From Caulobacter sp. HMWF025 (GTDB lineage: Bacteria; Pseudomonadota; Alphaproteobacteria; Caulobacterales; Caulobacteraceae): 39,361 bases of DNA. The position numbers were made by a program, and so were the translations under genes. The notes under the pieces are model-generated. The model was not told where the DNA came from, ran no database searches, and saw nothing but the letters and a program-made list of their open reading frames with translations. Within the stretch, counting starts at the first letter, position 1; every line of letters begins with the position of its first letter. The stretch lies in NCBI RefSeq assembly GCF_003060965.1, contig NZ_QAII01000155.1, forward strand, positions 15,246 to 54,606. The letters run 5' to 3'. Shown here one piece after another: positions 9,275-16,995 of the stretch.

Positions 9275-9826
9275 GTGACGGAAAAGCCAGCCAGAAAGTC
9301 AGGAAACGGCAAGCGACGCCAGATCGCGGCCCTGCCCTGGCGTGGCGAGGGCGAAGCTTTGGAGATCCTGCTGGTCTCGTCGCGAGAGACCAAACGCTGG
9401 GTGATCCCGAAGGGCTGGCCGATGAAGGGGCGGACGGATCCGGCCGCCGCGGCCCAGGAGGCCTATGAGGAGGCGGGCCTGGACGGCGTAGTCAGCCAGA
9501 CCCCGGTCGGCGAGTACGAGTATCTCAAGCGCCTGAAGAACGGCACCGCCCGCCAGGTCAGGGTCGACGTGTTCCCGCTCAAGGTGACGGGCGAGCATGC
9601 GACCTGGCCGGAAATCGGCCAGAGAACCCTGCACTGGATGAAGCCCGTCGAGGCCGCCCTCGCCGTTCAGGAAGCCGAATTGCGGGACCTGATCGCCCGG
9701 TTTGCCGGCGTCACCCTGCCGGAGGAAGAGCGCCCGGCTCCGATCAGGCCCCCCACGCCGGTGAAGGTCGCCCTGCAGCGCCTGCGTCGCCGGGTCATAA
9801 CCCTGTGGGGCCGCCCGCGAAGATAG
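9275..9826 (+). CDS. Nudix hydrolase, variant Nudix box
   Basis: A 183-residue Nudix-fold protein resembling diphosphoinositol-polyphosphate phosphohydrolase (DIPP/MutT-like) proteins. Members cleave nucleoside diphosphates linked to another group. The Nudix box spans residues 47-69, from G47 through E62, E65, E66, G68 and L69. It departs from G-x5-E-x7-REUxEExGU at two places: the first Glu is R53 and the Arg is Q61. The metal-binding EE pair is kept. GTG 9275 (in CACGTGACGG) is taken as start because the protein then begins just before the conserved KRRQIAALPWR strand; the open frame reaches 9062 with no better site. The C-terminal tail is basic (LRRRVITLWGRPRR). It is transcribed toward the endonuclease III gene and substrate is unknown. 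Confidence 0.82.
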   Translation: MTEKPARKSGNGKRRQIAALPWRGEGEALEILLVSSRETKRWVIPKGWPMKGRTDPAAAAQEAYEEAGLDGVVSQTPVGEYEYLKRLKNGTARQVRVDVFPLKVTGEHATWPEIGQRTLHWMKPVEAALAVQEAELRDLIARFAGVTLPEEERPAPIRPPTPVKVALQRLRRRVITLWGRPRR

Positions 9827-9863
9827 TCACAGCCTGTGGACAATAGTCGGCCAGCGACATAAT

Positions 9864-9878
9864 GTTCTCATTATGTTC
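9864..9878 (+). promoter_or_regulatory. LexA (SOS) box GTTC-N7-GTTC
   Basis: GTTCTCATTATGTTC is an exact match to the direct-repeat LexA operator known from alphaproteobacteria, including Caulobacter. It sits 15 bases before the GTG start of the endonuclease III-like gene, where bound LexA would block transcription. DNA-damage induction of that gene is therefore inferred. Confidence 0.8.
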
Positions 9879-9892
9879 TCGCGAGGCGTGTC

Positions 9893-10651
9893 GTGCAGCT
9901 GTCCCTTGGCCTTTCCCGCTCCCCACTAGAGGGCATCCGTGACCGCCTGCTGGCCGAGTTCGGGCCGCAGCGACCGGTGGCGCGAATGGATCCGGTTTCG
10001 CAGCTCGTAAAATCATCAATCAGTACACGGACGGAAGACGCCGTTTCATGGGCCGCCTTTCTGCGGCTGCGGGCGGCCTTCAAATGCTGGGAGGATCTGG
10101 CCCGCGCCGAGGAGGCCCTGGTTCTCGACGGCCTGGGGGACGTAGCCGGGGCCTGCGACAAGGCCCGTCGCCTGCCGCTGGCCCTGCGGATGATCGAGGC
10201 CCGTATCGGCTGGCTGTCGCTCAGCCACCTGCGCAACCTGTCGGTCGATGCCGCCCGCCACGAACTGCAGAGCCTGCCGGGCGTGGGGACCAAGGTGTCG
10301 GCCAGCGTCCTGAACTTCAGCAGTCTGGCGATACGCGCCCTGGTAGTCGACAGCCATGTGCATCGTACGGCCCTGCGCCTCGGCCTGACCGACGCCGCGG
10401 ATGCGACCGGAGCCTATCACGCCCTGATGGCGCTGGTTCCCGAACACTGGACCGCCGATGACCTGTTCGAGCTGCACTGGCTGATGAAGCGCGGGCTCGG
10501 CCAGATGCTCTGCCTGGAAGATACGCCGCAGTGCGGGGCCTGCACCCTCAAACAGGCCTGCCCCAAGACCGGCGTGGGGCGAAAGGCTGACATCCTGGCC
10601 TGGCGTCAGCGCGACGCCAGGGTCGAGAAGGTCACCGTTCCGATCCCGTAG
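9893..10651 (+). CDS. Endonuclease III-like DNA glycosylase/AP lyase, probably SOS-regulated
   Basis: A 252-residue HhH-GPD superfamily protein for base excision repair of oxidised pyrimidines or related lesions. The helix-hairpin-helix is LQSLPGVGTKVSASVLNF with catalytic lysine K134, and the catalytic aspartate D153 is in VVDSHVHRTALRLGL. A C-terminal [4Fe-4S] cluster is bound by C207, C214, C217 and C223 (C-x6-C-x2-C-x5-C). The hairpin and the Asp strand align with E. coli Nth, but the first 110 residues are divergent, so it is a paralogue rather than certain Nth. GTG 9893 is the only suitable start. The exact LexA box just upstream suggests induction by DNA damage. Its last 46 bases overlap the 3' end of the converging VanX-like gene. 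Confidence 0.9.
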   Translation: MQLSLGLSRSPLEGIRDRLLAEFGPQRPVARMDPVSQLVKSSISTRTEDAVSWAAFLRLRAAFKCWEDLARAEEALVLDGLGDVAGACDKARRLPLALRMIEARIGWLSLSHLRNLSVDAARHELQSLPGVGTKVSASVLNFSSLAIRALVVDSHVHRTALRLGLTDAADATGAYHALMALVPEHWTADDLFELHWLMKRGLGQMLCLEDTPQCGACTLKQACPKTGVGRKADILAWRQRDARVEKVTVPIP

Positions 10652-11574
10652 GCGGCCCAGTCCATGTAGTCGAAATGCCACCATTCCTCGGGCAGCACCG
10701 CGAAGCCCTCGGCCTCCATGGCCTCGCGCAACAGCCCGCGCAGCCGGCGCTGCTCGCTGGTCCCGCCCGGGAAGTCGGCAGAGGAGCGCGCCGACATCTC
10801 GTCATAGCGGCCGGGCATCTCCACGACCTTGCCGGTCTTCTGGTCATAAAGGGTGAGATCCACGGCGCTGCCCCGATTGTGGCGTGAGCCCCGGGCCGGA
10901 TCGGCCACGAACATGTGGAACTGCGGCGGGGTCGCCTCCCAGAACATCCAGGTCACGAACCAGGGCCGGTAGGCATCGTGGATCAGCAGGCCATAGCCCC
11001 GCTGGGCCAGGGCTTTCTGCACCCGGCCCAGGGCCTCGGCCGCCGGGCGTTGCAGATAGGCGGCCGGGCGCTCGTAGAGCGGCAGGCCCATGAAGTTGTC
11101 CGCCCCCGCATAGCGGATGTCGAACCGGATGGCCGGATCGATCGTGGCCAGATCAACCAGATCGGCGGGCCTGAACGGACCGGTCTCGACGGGCGGCACC
11201 GCCGCCAGGGCCCGGGCTCTCAGGGCGACGGGATCGGCCCGTACGGTCTTGCGAATGGCCGCCTCGGCCTCGGCCCCGAAATCGCGGCGCGGCAGCAGCG
11301 TGCCGTTCAGCACCAGACAGCCGCGCTCGAAGGTCAGCGTCCCGCCGCCGTCCAGGCGGTAGACGCCGCGTCCCTGGGGCGTCAGGCGAACCTGGCTGTG
11401 GCCGCCGCCGTCCACGACCAGAACCCCGTCGCGTTCGAGGATGGTGACCGGCGCTTCGGGGGTTCCATATTGCCCCACGCGTGAGAGGTCAGCGCCTTGC
11501 GGTGCGGCAAGGATCACTGCCGGTGAGGCGGCCAGGGTCGCAAAGGCGACCAGTCCATATGACGCCCTGATCAT
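10606..11574 (-). CDS. VanX/DdpX-type D-Ala-D-Ala dipeptidase, exported
   Basis: A 322-residue zinc peptidase of family M15D. The first 24 residues are a signal peptide (ending ILAA), so it acts in the periplasm. Residues about 25-130 form an N-terminal extension absent from VanX. The catalytic domain has the substrate arginine R203 (DAYRP), the zinc motif SRHNRGSAVD with H232 and D239, and EWWHFDY with catalytic E297 and zinc ligand H300. These enzymes cut the D-Ala-D-Ala dipeptide; outside vancomycin resistance they serve peptidoglycan turnover and amino acid recycling. No vanH/vanA partner is present, so a resistance role is unlikely. It ends the leftward gene run and overlaps the endonuclease III gene tail to tail by 46 bases. 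Confidence 0.88.
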   Translation of the reverse strand: MIRASYGLVAFATLAASPAVILAAPQGADLSRVGQYGTPEAPVTILERDGVLVVDGGGHSQVRLTPQGRGVYRLDGGGTLTFERGCLVLNGTLLPRRDFGAEAEAAIRKTVRADPVALRARALAAVPPVETGPFRPADLVDLATIDPAIRFDIRYAGADNFMGLPLYERPAAYLQRPAAEALGRVQKALAQRGYGLLIHDAYRPWFVTWMFWEATPPQFHMFVADPARGSRHNRGSAVDLTLYDQKTGKVVEMPGRYDEMSARSSADFPGGTSEQRRLRGLLREAMEAEGFAVLPEEWWHFDYMDWAAYGIGTVTFSTLASR

Positions 11575-11607
11575 TCCCGCCCCCTTCCTGCCAAACCGCC
11601 TTCAGGA

Positions 11608-12129
11608 TCAGGCGTCGACGTGGACCCGCCGGAACCGGCCCTGCAGATAGACCAGCGGTTCATGGTCGGGGTCATAGCGCAGCTTGACCACCCGTCCGAC
11701 ATAGATGCGGTGATCCCCGGCATCGAACACCTGGTGGGTCTCGCACTCGAAATTGGCCATGCAGCCCGGCAGGACCGGCGTGCCGGTGCGCCAGGTCTCG
11801 ACCTCGACGCCCTCGAAGCGGTCACCCTCCTTGCGGGTAAACTGCATGGCCAGGGCCTCGTGGTCGGCATGCAGGACATTGACCGTGAACACCCCGGCCG
11901 CATCCAGGGCCGGCAGGCTCGACGAGGTCAGGGCCACGCAGATCAGGGCCAGCGGCGGGTCCAGCGACACCGAGGTGAAGGAGTTGGCGGTCAGCCCGAT
12001 CTTGCGACCGTCCTCGCCCGTGGTGGTGACCACCGTCACCCCCGTGGTGAAACACCCGAAAGCGTTACGCAGGGCCCGGGCATCGTGCTCGGCGCCCTCC
12101 CCCAGTTCAATCGTGACGGCCTGACTCAT
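11608..12129 (-). CDS. Flavin reductase domain protein
   Basis: A 173-residue member of the flavin reductase/FMN-binding split-barrel family that supplies reduced FMN or FAD, typically to a two-component monooxygenase. The flavin-binding strand is GLTANSFTSVSLDPPL (45-60) and the C-terminal barrel motif is GDHRIYVGRV (139-147). There is no signal peptide. ATG 12129 gives the common start just before the conserved RNAFGCFTTGVTVVTT; an upstream TTG adds two residues. It lies 38 bases after the cupin-like gene and 33 bases before the dipeptidase gene on the same strand, so co-transcription is plausible. No obvious flavin-dependent monooxygenase partner is encoded in this window. Confidence 0.88.
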   Translation of the reverse strand: MSQAVTIELGEGAEHDARALRNAFGCFTTGVTVVTTTGEDGRKIGLTANSFTSVSLDPPLALICVALTSSSLPALDAAGVFTVNVLHADHEALAMQFTRKEGDRFEGVEVETWRTGTPVLPGCMANFECETHQVFDAGDHRIYVGRVVKLRYDPDHEPLVYLQGRFRRVHVDA

Positions 12130-12167
12130 CGGCAACTTCTGCGATGAAGCGCCCGGCGGAGCAAGCC

Positions 12168-13091
12168 TTACCCGACCGCCCGGTCAATCAGAACGCCGGG
12201 TTGGGCCGGATCGAGGCCGAAGGTGACCGGCAGGTGACGCACATGCGGGGTCTGCAGGTTCAGGGCCTTGGCGCCGCGCGCCACGGCCAGCTTGGTCAGG
12301 GCGACCGGGCCAAAGCCGTCCTGGATCTTCGGCCGAGCGCCCATCCGCCGGCGCAGGACGCCGTTGGCATAGATCACATTGGCCCGCATCAGGGCCGGCG
12401 GGGTCATGAACTCGATCGACAGCGAGACGTTCAGCATCGGACCGTTCTCGATCCGGTGCGGCGCGTTCTGGGTCCAGGTGGCCATCACCCCGGGCTCGAG
12501 GTCATAGACCTGGGCCCCGGCATCCCAGGCCGGATCGAAGGCAAACTGTTCGGCCGTCTCGCGCAGCACGATCTTTTCCAGCGCCAGTTCCCCGACATAG
12601 GGATCGGCGACCGGATAGACCCAGACCGTCTTGCGGCCGCGGATCTGCCACAGCGACACCAGCGGCACGTCCAGATGGTAGAAGACCTGGGCATTGGCCG
12701 AGCTGATCAGCATGCCCAGATCGCGCTTGAAGGTGCGAAGGCCGGGGACCCGGGCTTCCTTTTCCGCGAAGATCTCGTCGGCCAGAGCCGCGTATTCGGG
12801 CACGAAGTCATTGGTATGGCGCAGGTTCAGCCAGATGCGGCCGCTCTGGGCCGCGTCCAGCAGCTGGTCGCCCGAGAGGTTGCCGGCCGCGCCCCGCCGC
12901 CAGGTCGTCCAGGCCTTGGGGTCCTCGCCCATGGTGAAGACGCCCAGCTGGTCGCGGGGATACTGGTCGAGCAGCCGCGCCAGACCCTCGTCGTCGAACA
13001 TCGGCCGTTCGTGCAGGCTGTGGCGGAAGCTGAGGTTCTCGCGGCCGAAAGCCCTGGCCTTTTCCGGGGTCCAGTCGGTGATGATGCTCAT
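12168..13091 (-). CDS. JmjC/cupin-like domain protein
   Basis: A 307-residue protein resembling cupin_8/JmjC-like proteins. The second half carries an iron-binding-type motif: H139-x-D141 in VFYHLDVPLVSLWQIRGRK and H212 in NAPHRIENG. In the JmjC superfamily this triad holds Fe(II) for 2-oxoglutarate-dependent hydroxylation, so an oxygenase role is possible, though many bacterial members are uncharacterised. No signal peptide or membrane segment is seen. Its start codon overlaps the glycosyltransferase stop by 4 bases (ATGA), so translation is coupled. It may modify a sugar or protein in the same surface-polymer pathway as its two upstream partners; this is inference from context. Confidence 0.75.
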   Translation of the reverse strand: MSIITDWTPEKARAFGRENLSFRHSLHERPMFDDEGLARLLDQYPRDQLGVFTMGEDPKAWTTWRRGAAGNLSGDQLLDAAQSGRIWLNLRHTNDFVPEYAALADEIFAEKEARVPGLRTFKRDLGMLISSANAQVFYHLDVPLVSLWQIRGRKTVWVYPVADPYVGELALEKIVLRETAEQFAFDPAWDAGAQVYDLEPGVMATWTQNAPHRIENGPMLNVSLSIEFMTPPALMRANVIYANGVLRRRMGARPKIQDGFGPVALTKLAVARGAKALNLQTPHVRHLPVTFGLDPAQPGVLIDRAVG

Positions 13092-14008
13092 GCCGTCCGT
13101 CCGTAGAACTGGATCTTGAAGGGCCCCCACCAGAAGGTCTTGCCCAGGCCCCGGGCCGCCCGGTCCAGCCAGTCGGCCCGATCGCGGGCCCGGACCAGCC
13201 ATTTGGCGGCGGCCACGGTCCCGAACACGGCCGCCTGGGCCAGGCCCACCGCCATCCAGCGGGCAATGCCCTTGTGGTCCGGCGGGCTGGCTGCGGCGCA
13301 GTGGGCCGAGGGCCCCTGGCCATAGGCGAAGGCGCGGGCGATCGTGTAGTCGAGGCTCAGGCGCGATGGCACGGGATCTTCCCAGACCCAGGCCTCCGGC
13401 GACCAGGCAAACCGGGCTCCGGCCGCCTGCATCTGGCCGAACAGCATGTCGTCCTCGCCGCCGATCTGGTTGCGCTCGACCGCGAAGGGGCTGAGTGGAT
13501 CCGGCAGGGCCGCGCGGCGCAGCAGGCTGTCACCGCAGCCGTAATAGTGGTCGATCACCCCCTCTTCGGCCGGTCCCAGCCGCGAGAAGAAGCGTTCCAG
13601 ATAGTCGCGATGTTCGATGATGCGGTCCGGAGCCCGGGCCCTGACCGGGCCGAACACGGCGTCAGCCTCGAACCGGGCCTGGGTCGCCAGCAGGGCGGCC
13701 AGCCAGCCCGCCGGGGCCTCTTCGTCGTCATCGAGGAAGGCGATGAAGTCGCCGCCGGCCCGGGCCATGCCGGCATTGCGGGCATTGGCCACGCCGGCCT
13801 TCGGCTCATGCACATAGATCACCGGAAACGGCGCGCAGACCGCAGCGGCCTCGACCGACGCCCGGGCCGAGTCGGTCTGGTCGTTGTCGACCACGATCAG
13901 CTCAAGTCCTGCGACGTCGACGCCCTGCTGACCCAGCACCGAGGCGACCGCCACAGACAGGCCGTCGGGGCGACGCTGGGTCGGGATCATGATCGAGACG
14001 CGCGCCAT
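13088..14008 (-). CDS. Family 2 glycosyltransferase
   Basis: A 306-residue GT-A fold glycosyltransferase. The N-terminus MARVSIMIPTQRRPDGL is the nucleotide-sugar-binding strand. D41 (VVDND) and the DDD motif at 93-95 (FLDDDEE) bind nucleotide and metal, and GGEDDML supplies the later acidic motif. A hydrophobic stretch near 253-274 (WMAVGLAQAAVFGTVAAAKW) may anchor it to the inner membrane, so it probably adds a sugar to a lipid-linked or surface glycan on the cytoplasmic face. Its start shares one base with the acetyltransferase stop (TGATG) and its stop overlaps the cupin-like start by 4 bases. The three genes therefore form a tight translationally coupled unit. Donor and acceptor are unknown. 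Confidence 0.88.
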   Translation of the reverse strand: MARVSIMIPTQRRPDGLSVAVASVLGQQGVDVAGLELIVVDNDQTDSARASVEAAAVCAPFPVIYVHEPKAGVANARNAGMARAGGDFIAFLDDDEEAPAGWLAALLATQARFEADAVFGPVRARAPDRIIEHRDYLERFFSRLGPAEEGVIDHYYGCGDSLLRRAALPDPLSPFAVERNQIGGEDDMLFGQMQAAGARFAWSPEAWVWEDPVPSRLSLDYTIARAFAYGQGPSAHCAAASPPDHKGIARWMAVGLAQAAVFGTVAAAKWLVRARDRADWLDRAARGLGKTFWWGPFKIQFYGRTA

Positions 14009-15159
14009 CAGCCGTCCTCGCGGGCACTCGTCCCGCCCTGGCGGCGCGACTGGCCGGCCACCGCATCGACCAGGCCGCGCACCCGGCCGCCGACCGTCAG
14101 TTCGACACTGGCAATGGCATCCATCCGCCGGCGCAGGCGTCCGACCAGTCCGGCCCGCCGCGATCCGGCCAGGGTCCAGGCCCCCTCGACCGAGCTGGCC
14201 ATCAGGCCGCCGACACTCGGAGCGGTGGCCACACCGTCCAGCGCCGTGGTCTGGCTCAGGGCATAGGACCGCTTGTAGTGGTCATGGCTGGGCCCGAGGT
14301 CGTAGCGGGTCAGGCCCAGGCCCGGCATGGCCGCAATGGCCCGCAGGAAGAAGATCTGGCCCGGCGACCAGGCCCCGAAGGCCGGATGGGTCGAGGCGAT
14401 CCACGGGTGATAGATCCCGCCCAGCCGCACGCCGAAATGTCCGGCCACCAACTGGTCGCCGGCATAGAGGCTGACCATCAGGCCCTGGAAGTCGCCGCTC
14501 TGGCGGTTGAACAGGTCGGTCAGCAGGCCGCTGGTCCAGGCGGGGCGCAGGAAGTCGTGCATGCCGGTGCGCTGCAGCTGCTCGCGCTTCCAGGTGATCA
14601 GCAGGTCGAAGGCCTCGCGCGAGGTGTCCGGAGCGACCAGCCGGACCGGCCCGATCTCGCGCTCCAGCTTGCTGTCGAGCCGGCGGTAGTTCTTGATCTT
14701 CTTGGGGCTGGCGGTCCGCACGGCCTCCAGATAGGGCTCGGCCGGACCGTCCAGGGCAATGACATGGGCGGTCTTGACCTCGCCCTGCCCCCCGAACGCC
14801 TCAAAGGGGTCGACCAGACCGGTATAGCGGAAGGCGCTGATCCCGGCCCCGCGCAGCACCTGGGCCCCGTCCAGCCGCTCGCCGGGTTTCGAGACCAGGG
14901 CGTGATAGTCCGACAGCGGCGCGCCGATGGCCCGGGCCATGCCGCCGAACCTTTGATGAAACGGGAAGAAGCCGACGATCTCGCCCTGCCGGCGGATGAT
15001 CGCCACCCGCGCATCCTCCCGCACCGCACCGACGGCCGCGGCAAAATCCGGGCCCAGCAGGGGGTTGGCGAAATCGGGTTGCGCCGCCGCAAAGGCCCGC
15101 CAGAGGCCGGCCTCGGAAGCGCCCAGGGCGCCGGGATGCACGAGTTCCACGTCAATCAT
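14008..15159 (-). CDS. FemAB/CelD-type GNAT N-acetyltransferase, possibly HfsK-like
   Basis: A 383-residue protein with a double GNAT (CelD/BcsL, Acetyltransf_6) layout. Residues about 1-110 form the first, degenerate half and about 145-310 the second, with SPKKIKNYRRLDSKLER, AGDQLVAGHFGVRLGG and RYDLGPSHDHYKRSY. Family members acyl-transfer onto exopolysaccharide or peptidoglycan precursors. The C-terminal tail (about 320-383) is basic, with RLRRR. Caulobacter HfsK, an acetyltransferase that affects holdfast cohesion and responds to c-di-GMP, has this general design and a regulatory tail, so it is a candidate relative; I cannot confirm orthology. It is the first gene of the coupled acetyltransferase-glycosyltransferase-cupin unit and follows msrC by 52 bases. 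Confidence 0.82.
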   Translation of the reverse strand: MIDVELVHPGALGASEAGLWRAFAAAQPDFANPLLGPDFAAAVGAVREDARVAIIRRQGEIVGFFPFHQRFGGMARAIGAPLSDYHALVSKPGERLDGAQVLRGAGISAFRYTGLVDPFEAFGGQGEVKTAHVIALDGPAEPYLEAVRTASPKKIKNYRRLDSKLEREIGPVRLVAPDTSREAFDLLITWKREQLQRTGMHDFLRPAWTSGLLTDLFNRQSGDFQGLMVSLYAGDQLVAGHFGVRLGGIYHPWIASTHPAFGAWSPGQIFFLRAIAAMPGLGLTRYDLGPSHDHYKRSYALSQTTALDGVATAPSVGGLMASSVEGAWTLAGSRRAGLVGRLRRRMDAIASVELTVGGRVRGLVDAVAGQSRRQGGTSAREDG

Positions 15160-15211
15160 GACATCGACCCTAACCGGCCGAGGTTATGAAACCGTGCAAA
15201 CGCTGGCAGGA

Positions 15212-15706
15212 TCAGGCGAAGGTGGCCGCCAGTATGGTTTCGAGGCCGGCCTGGTCGATCGCGTCGAAGGCCGCGGGCCGGTCGGAATCGACGTCAAACA
15301 CTGCCAGCAGGGTTCCGGCCGCATCGAACACCGGCACGACGATCTCGCTCTCCGAGCGACTGTCGCAGGCGATGTGGCCCGGAAAGGCATGGACGTCAGC
15401 GACCAGCTGGGTCTGGCCCGTCGCCGCCGCTGCGCCGCAGACCCCGCGTCCGAAGGCGATCCGCAGGCAGCCCAGTGTGCCCTGATAGGGCCCGACCACC
15501 AGTTCGCCCGGCTTGTCAGGGTCGACCACATAGAAGCCGGTCCAGAAATAGTGATCGAAGCTGTTGGCCAGCATCGAGGCCACCGTCGCCATGCGGGCGG
15601 TCCGGTTCGGTTCGCCGTCCAGCACCGAGGCGATCTCGGCGGCCACCTCGGCATAGCGGGCAGCCTTGTCGGCGGAAAGGGTGAGGTCGTTGAACGCTTC
15701 GGCCAT
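15212..15706 (-). CDS. msrC: Free methionine-(R)-sulfoxide reductase, GAF type
   Basis: A 164-residue GAF-domain enzyme that reduces free L-methionine-(R)-sulfoxide to methionine, part of oxidative damage repair in the cytoplasm. The three conserved cysteines are present at C80 (GPYQGTLGC), C90 (FGRGVCG) and C114 (HAFPGHIACDS), with the spacing of E. coli YebR/MsrC (84, 94, 118). The SRSESEIVVPVFD segment is also typical. Length is normal for the family. It is the most upstream gene in the leftward run leading to the acetyltransferase genes, but its function seems unrelated to theirs. Confidence 0.94.
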   Translation of the reverse strand: MAEAFNDLTLSADKAARYAEVAAEIASVLDGEPNRTARMATVASMLANSFDHYFWTGFYVVDPDKPGELVVGPYQGTLGCLRIAFGRGVCGAAAATGQTQLVADVHAFPGHIACDSRSESEIVVPVFDAAGTLLAVFDVDSDRPAAFDAIDQAGLETILAATFA

Positions 15707-15864
15707 GATGGCGGGGATATAGCGTGTCCGGGGCCGATTGCGAGGGGACTTGCACCAGATCCGCCCCGTGAAGGGGGAGGATCTGCAGGATGCTGGGCGT
15801 CCGGCTCCGGGAACGGATGCAAGGTCGGCTGCCGGTCCAAGTCGGACGTCGCCGACGCGCGTGG

Positions 15865-16056
15865 CTACTGAGGCTGATCAGTAGCTCCAAACCGACGGGC
15901 GAGGCTGGTCGCCGACTTGCCAGCTAGGGCGAGCCCGACCAAACCTATCAGAACCGACTGTGAAGGGCCGGAGATGATTGCGTAAGCTATCAGTCCGAGC
16001 CCGAGCATAGCTGCGACTGCAAATGCCCAAGTCGGCGCTCTATCCAAAGTGCTCAT
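15865..16056 (-). CDS. Small membrane protein, 63 aa, hypothetical
   Basis: A 63-residue frame with two predicted transmembrane segments (about 9-28 and 34-48) and a short basic, Arg-containing tail. I recognise no family. It starts at ATG 16056 after a weak purine-rich stretch (GGATTGAG). Codon use is less GC-rich than in the neighbours. It stands between msrC and a family B repeat. It is real only if this size of gene is accepted on membrane topology alone. Confidence 0.5.
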   Translation of the reverse strand: MSTLDRAPTWAFAVAAMLGLGLIAYAIISGPSQSVLIGLVGLALAGKSATSLARRFGATDQPQ

Positions 16057-16147
16057 GACTCAATCCTATGTCGATCACCTCATGCAGGCAACGTCCGCCC
16101 TTCACCCATTGCAGGCGCTGCCCGCGCCAGAAGTTGGCTCTTTTCAC

Positions 16148-16278
16148 CCGCTCTCCCCGGCGAAAGCCGGGGCCCGGATTCAGCCTGGGTGTCTGGGGAT
16201 GATGCGCCTTCTCGCCTAGCCGAGCGCAATTCGCATTCGGGTTTCGATCTGGACCCCGGCTTTCGCCGGGGAGAGCGG
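16148..16278 (+). repeat. Palindromic intergenic repeat, family B, copy 2
   Basis: Same orientation and ends as the copy at 957-1087, with interior substitutions and the conserved GGGGATGATGCGCC block. It accounts for most of the 320-base gap between the small membrane protein and the deoxyribosyltransferase-like gene. Confidence 0.85.
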
Positions 16279-16376
16279 AGAGATGGGCTAGGCCTGCTCC
16301 CCCCATAAAGGACTCCCGAAACATCCGCTTGGGCACCCTCCGCTCTCCCTCCAGAACCGCCCTCCACTGCCCCCGC

Positions 16377-16940
16377 CTACTCCGCGTAGAGGCCCAGGGC
16401 GTCGAGGCAGAGCTCGAGGCCGGTCAGGTCGTGCAGGACGTCGTCGGTGACGATCACGAACAGGCGGCGGGCCTCGGCCCACAGCATGACGGCTTCGGGC
16501 AGGCCGAAATCCTCGATCCGGCAGCCCTCGCCGTCCCGCCAGACGCCGGCCTCGTCACGCTGAGCCCCGGCCATGGCCTCGACCCGGTCGACATACTCCG
16601 CATGGATTTCGTCGGGGATGTTGAGATAGGCAAAGACCGGTCGCCCCAAACCAGCCAGCACCCCGGCCTCGAAGGCGGCCCCGCTATCGGCGGAGGGACC
16701 CCGCCAGGGCGTCAGGTTGACCACCCCGGCATCGGCCTGACGCAATCGTGCCATGCGGGCCGCATAGAGTTCCCGCGCCTCAAGTTCCGGGTCCGCACTC
16801 GACGCCAGGGGCACCGGATCGGGGGTCAGGCCGGTGAAGCCAGACTCGATGCACAGGGCCCGCTGCCGCGCCGCCTGGGCGGCGGCATCGGGGAGCCAGG
16901 GTTCTGGACCGGCCAGCCAAATGGAACGTACAGGACGCAT
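16377..16940 (-). CDS. Nucleoside 2-deoxyribosyltransferase-like protein
   Basis: A 187-residue protein of the nucleoside 2-deoxyribosyltransferase/YtoQ-like fold. Such enzymes swap bases between deoxynucleosides or hydrolyse nucleotide glycosidic bonds. The signature is visible: an N-terminal IWLAGPE strand, D70-A-G (QADAGVVNLTPWRG), and SADSGAAFEAGVLAGLGRPVF with the likely nucleophile E91. No signal peptide, so cytoplasmic. ATG 16940 begins right before the first conserved strand. It is transcribed away from the CAP-domain gene and its 5' end nearly meets that gene's region. Base or sugar specificity cannot be told. Confidence 0.87.
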   Translation of the reverse strand: MRPVRSIWLAGPEPWLPDAAAQAARQRALCIESGFTGLTPDPVPLASSADPELEARELYAARMARLRQADAGVVNLTPWRGPSADSGAAFEAGVLAGLGRPVFAYLNIPDEIHAEYVDRVEAMAGAQRDEAGVWRDGEGCRIEDFGLPEAVMLWAEARRLFVIVTDDVLHDLTGLELCLDALGLYAE

Positions 16941-16995
16941 GGACCTTAGGTCTGGATCCCGACCCCGACTGTCAATCGCTGCGAGAGCCGAGATT

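Noticed and set aside
10606-11574. VanX-like gene as vancomycin resistance
   Set aside because: No vanH, vanA-type ligase or vanRS genes accompany it; in Gram-negative bacteria such enzymes recycle D-Ala-D-Ala.
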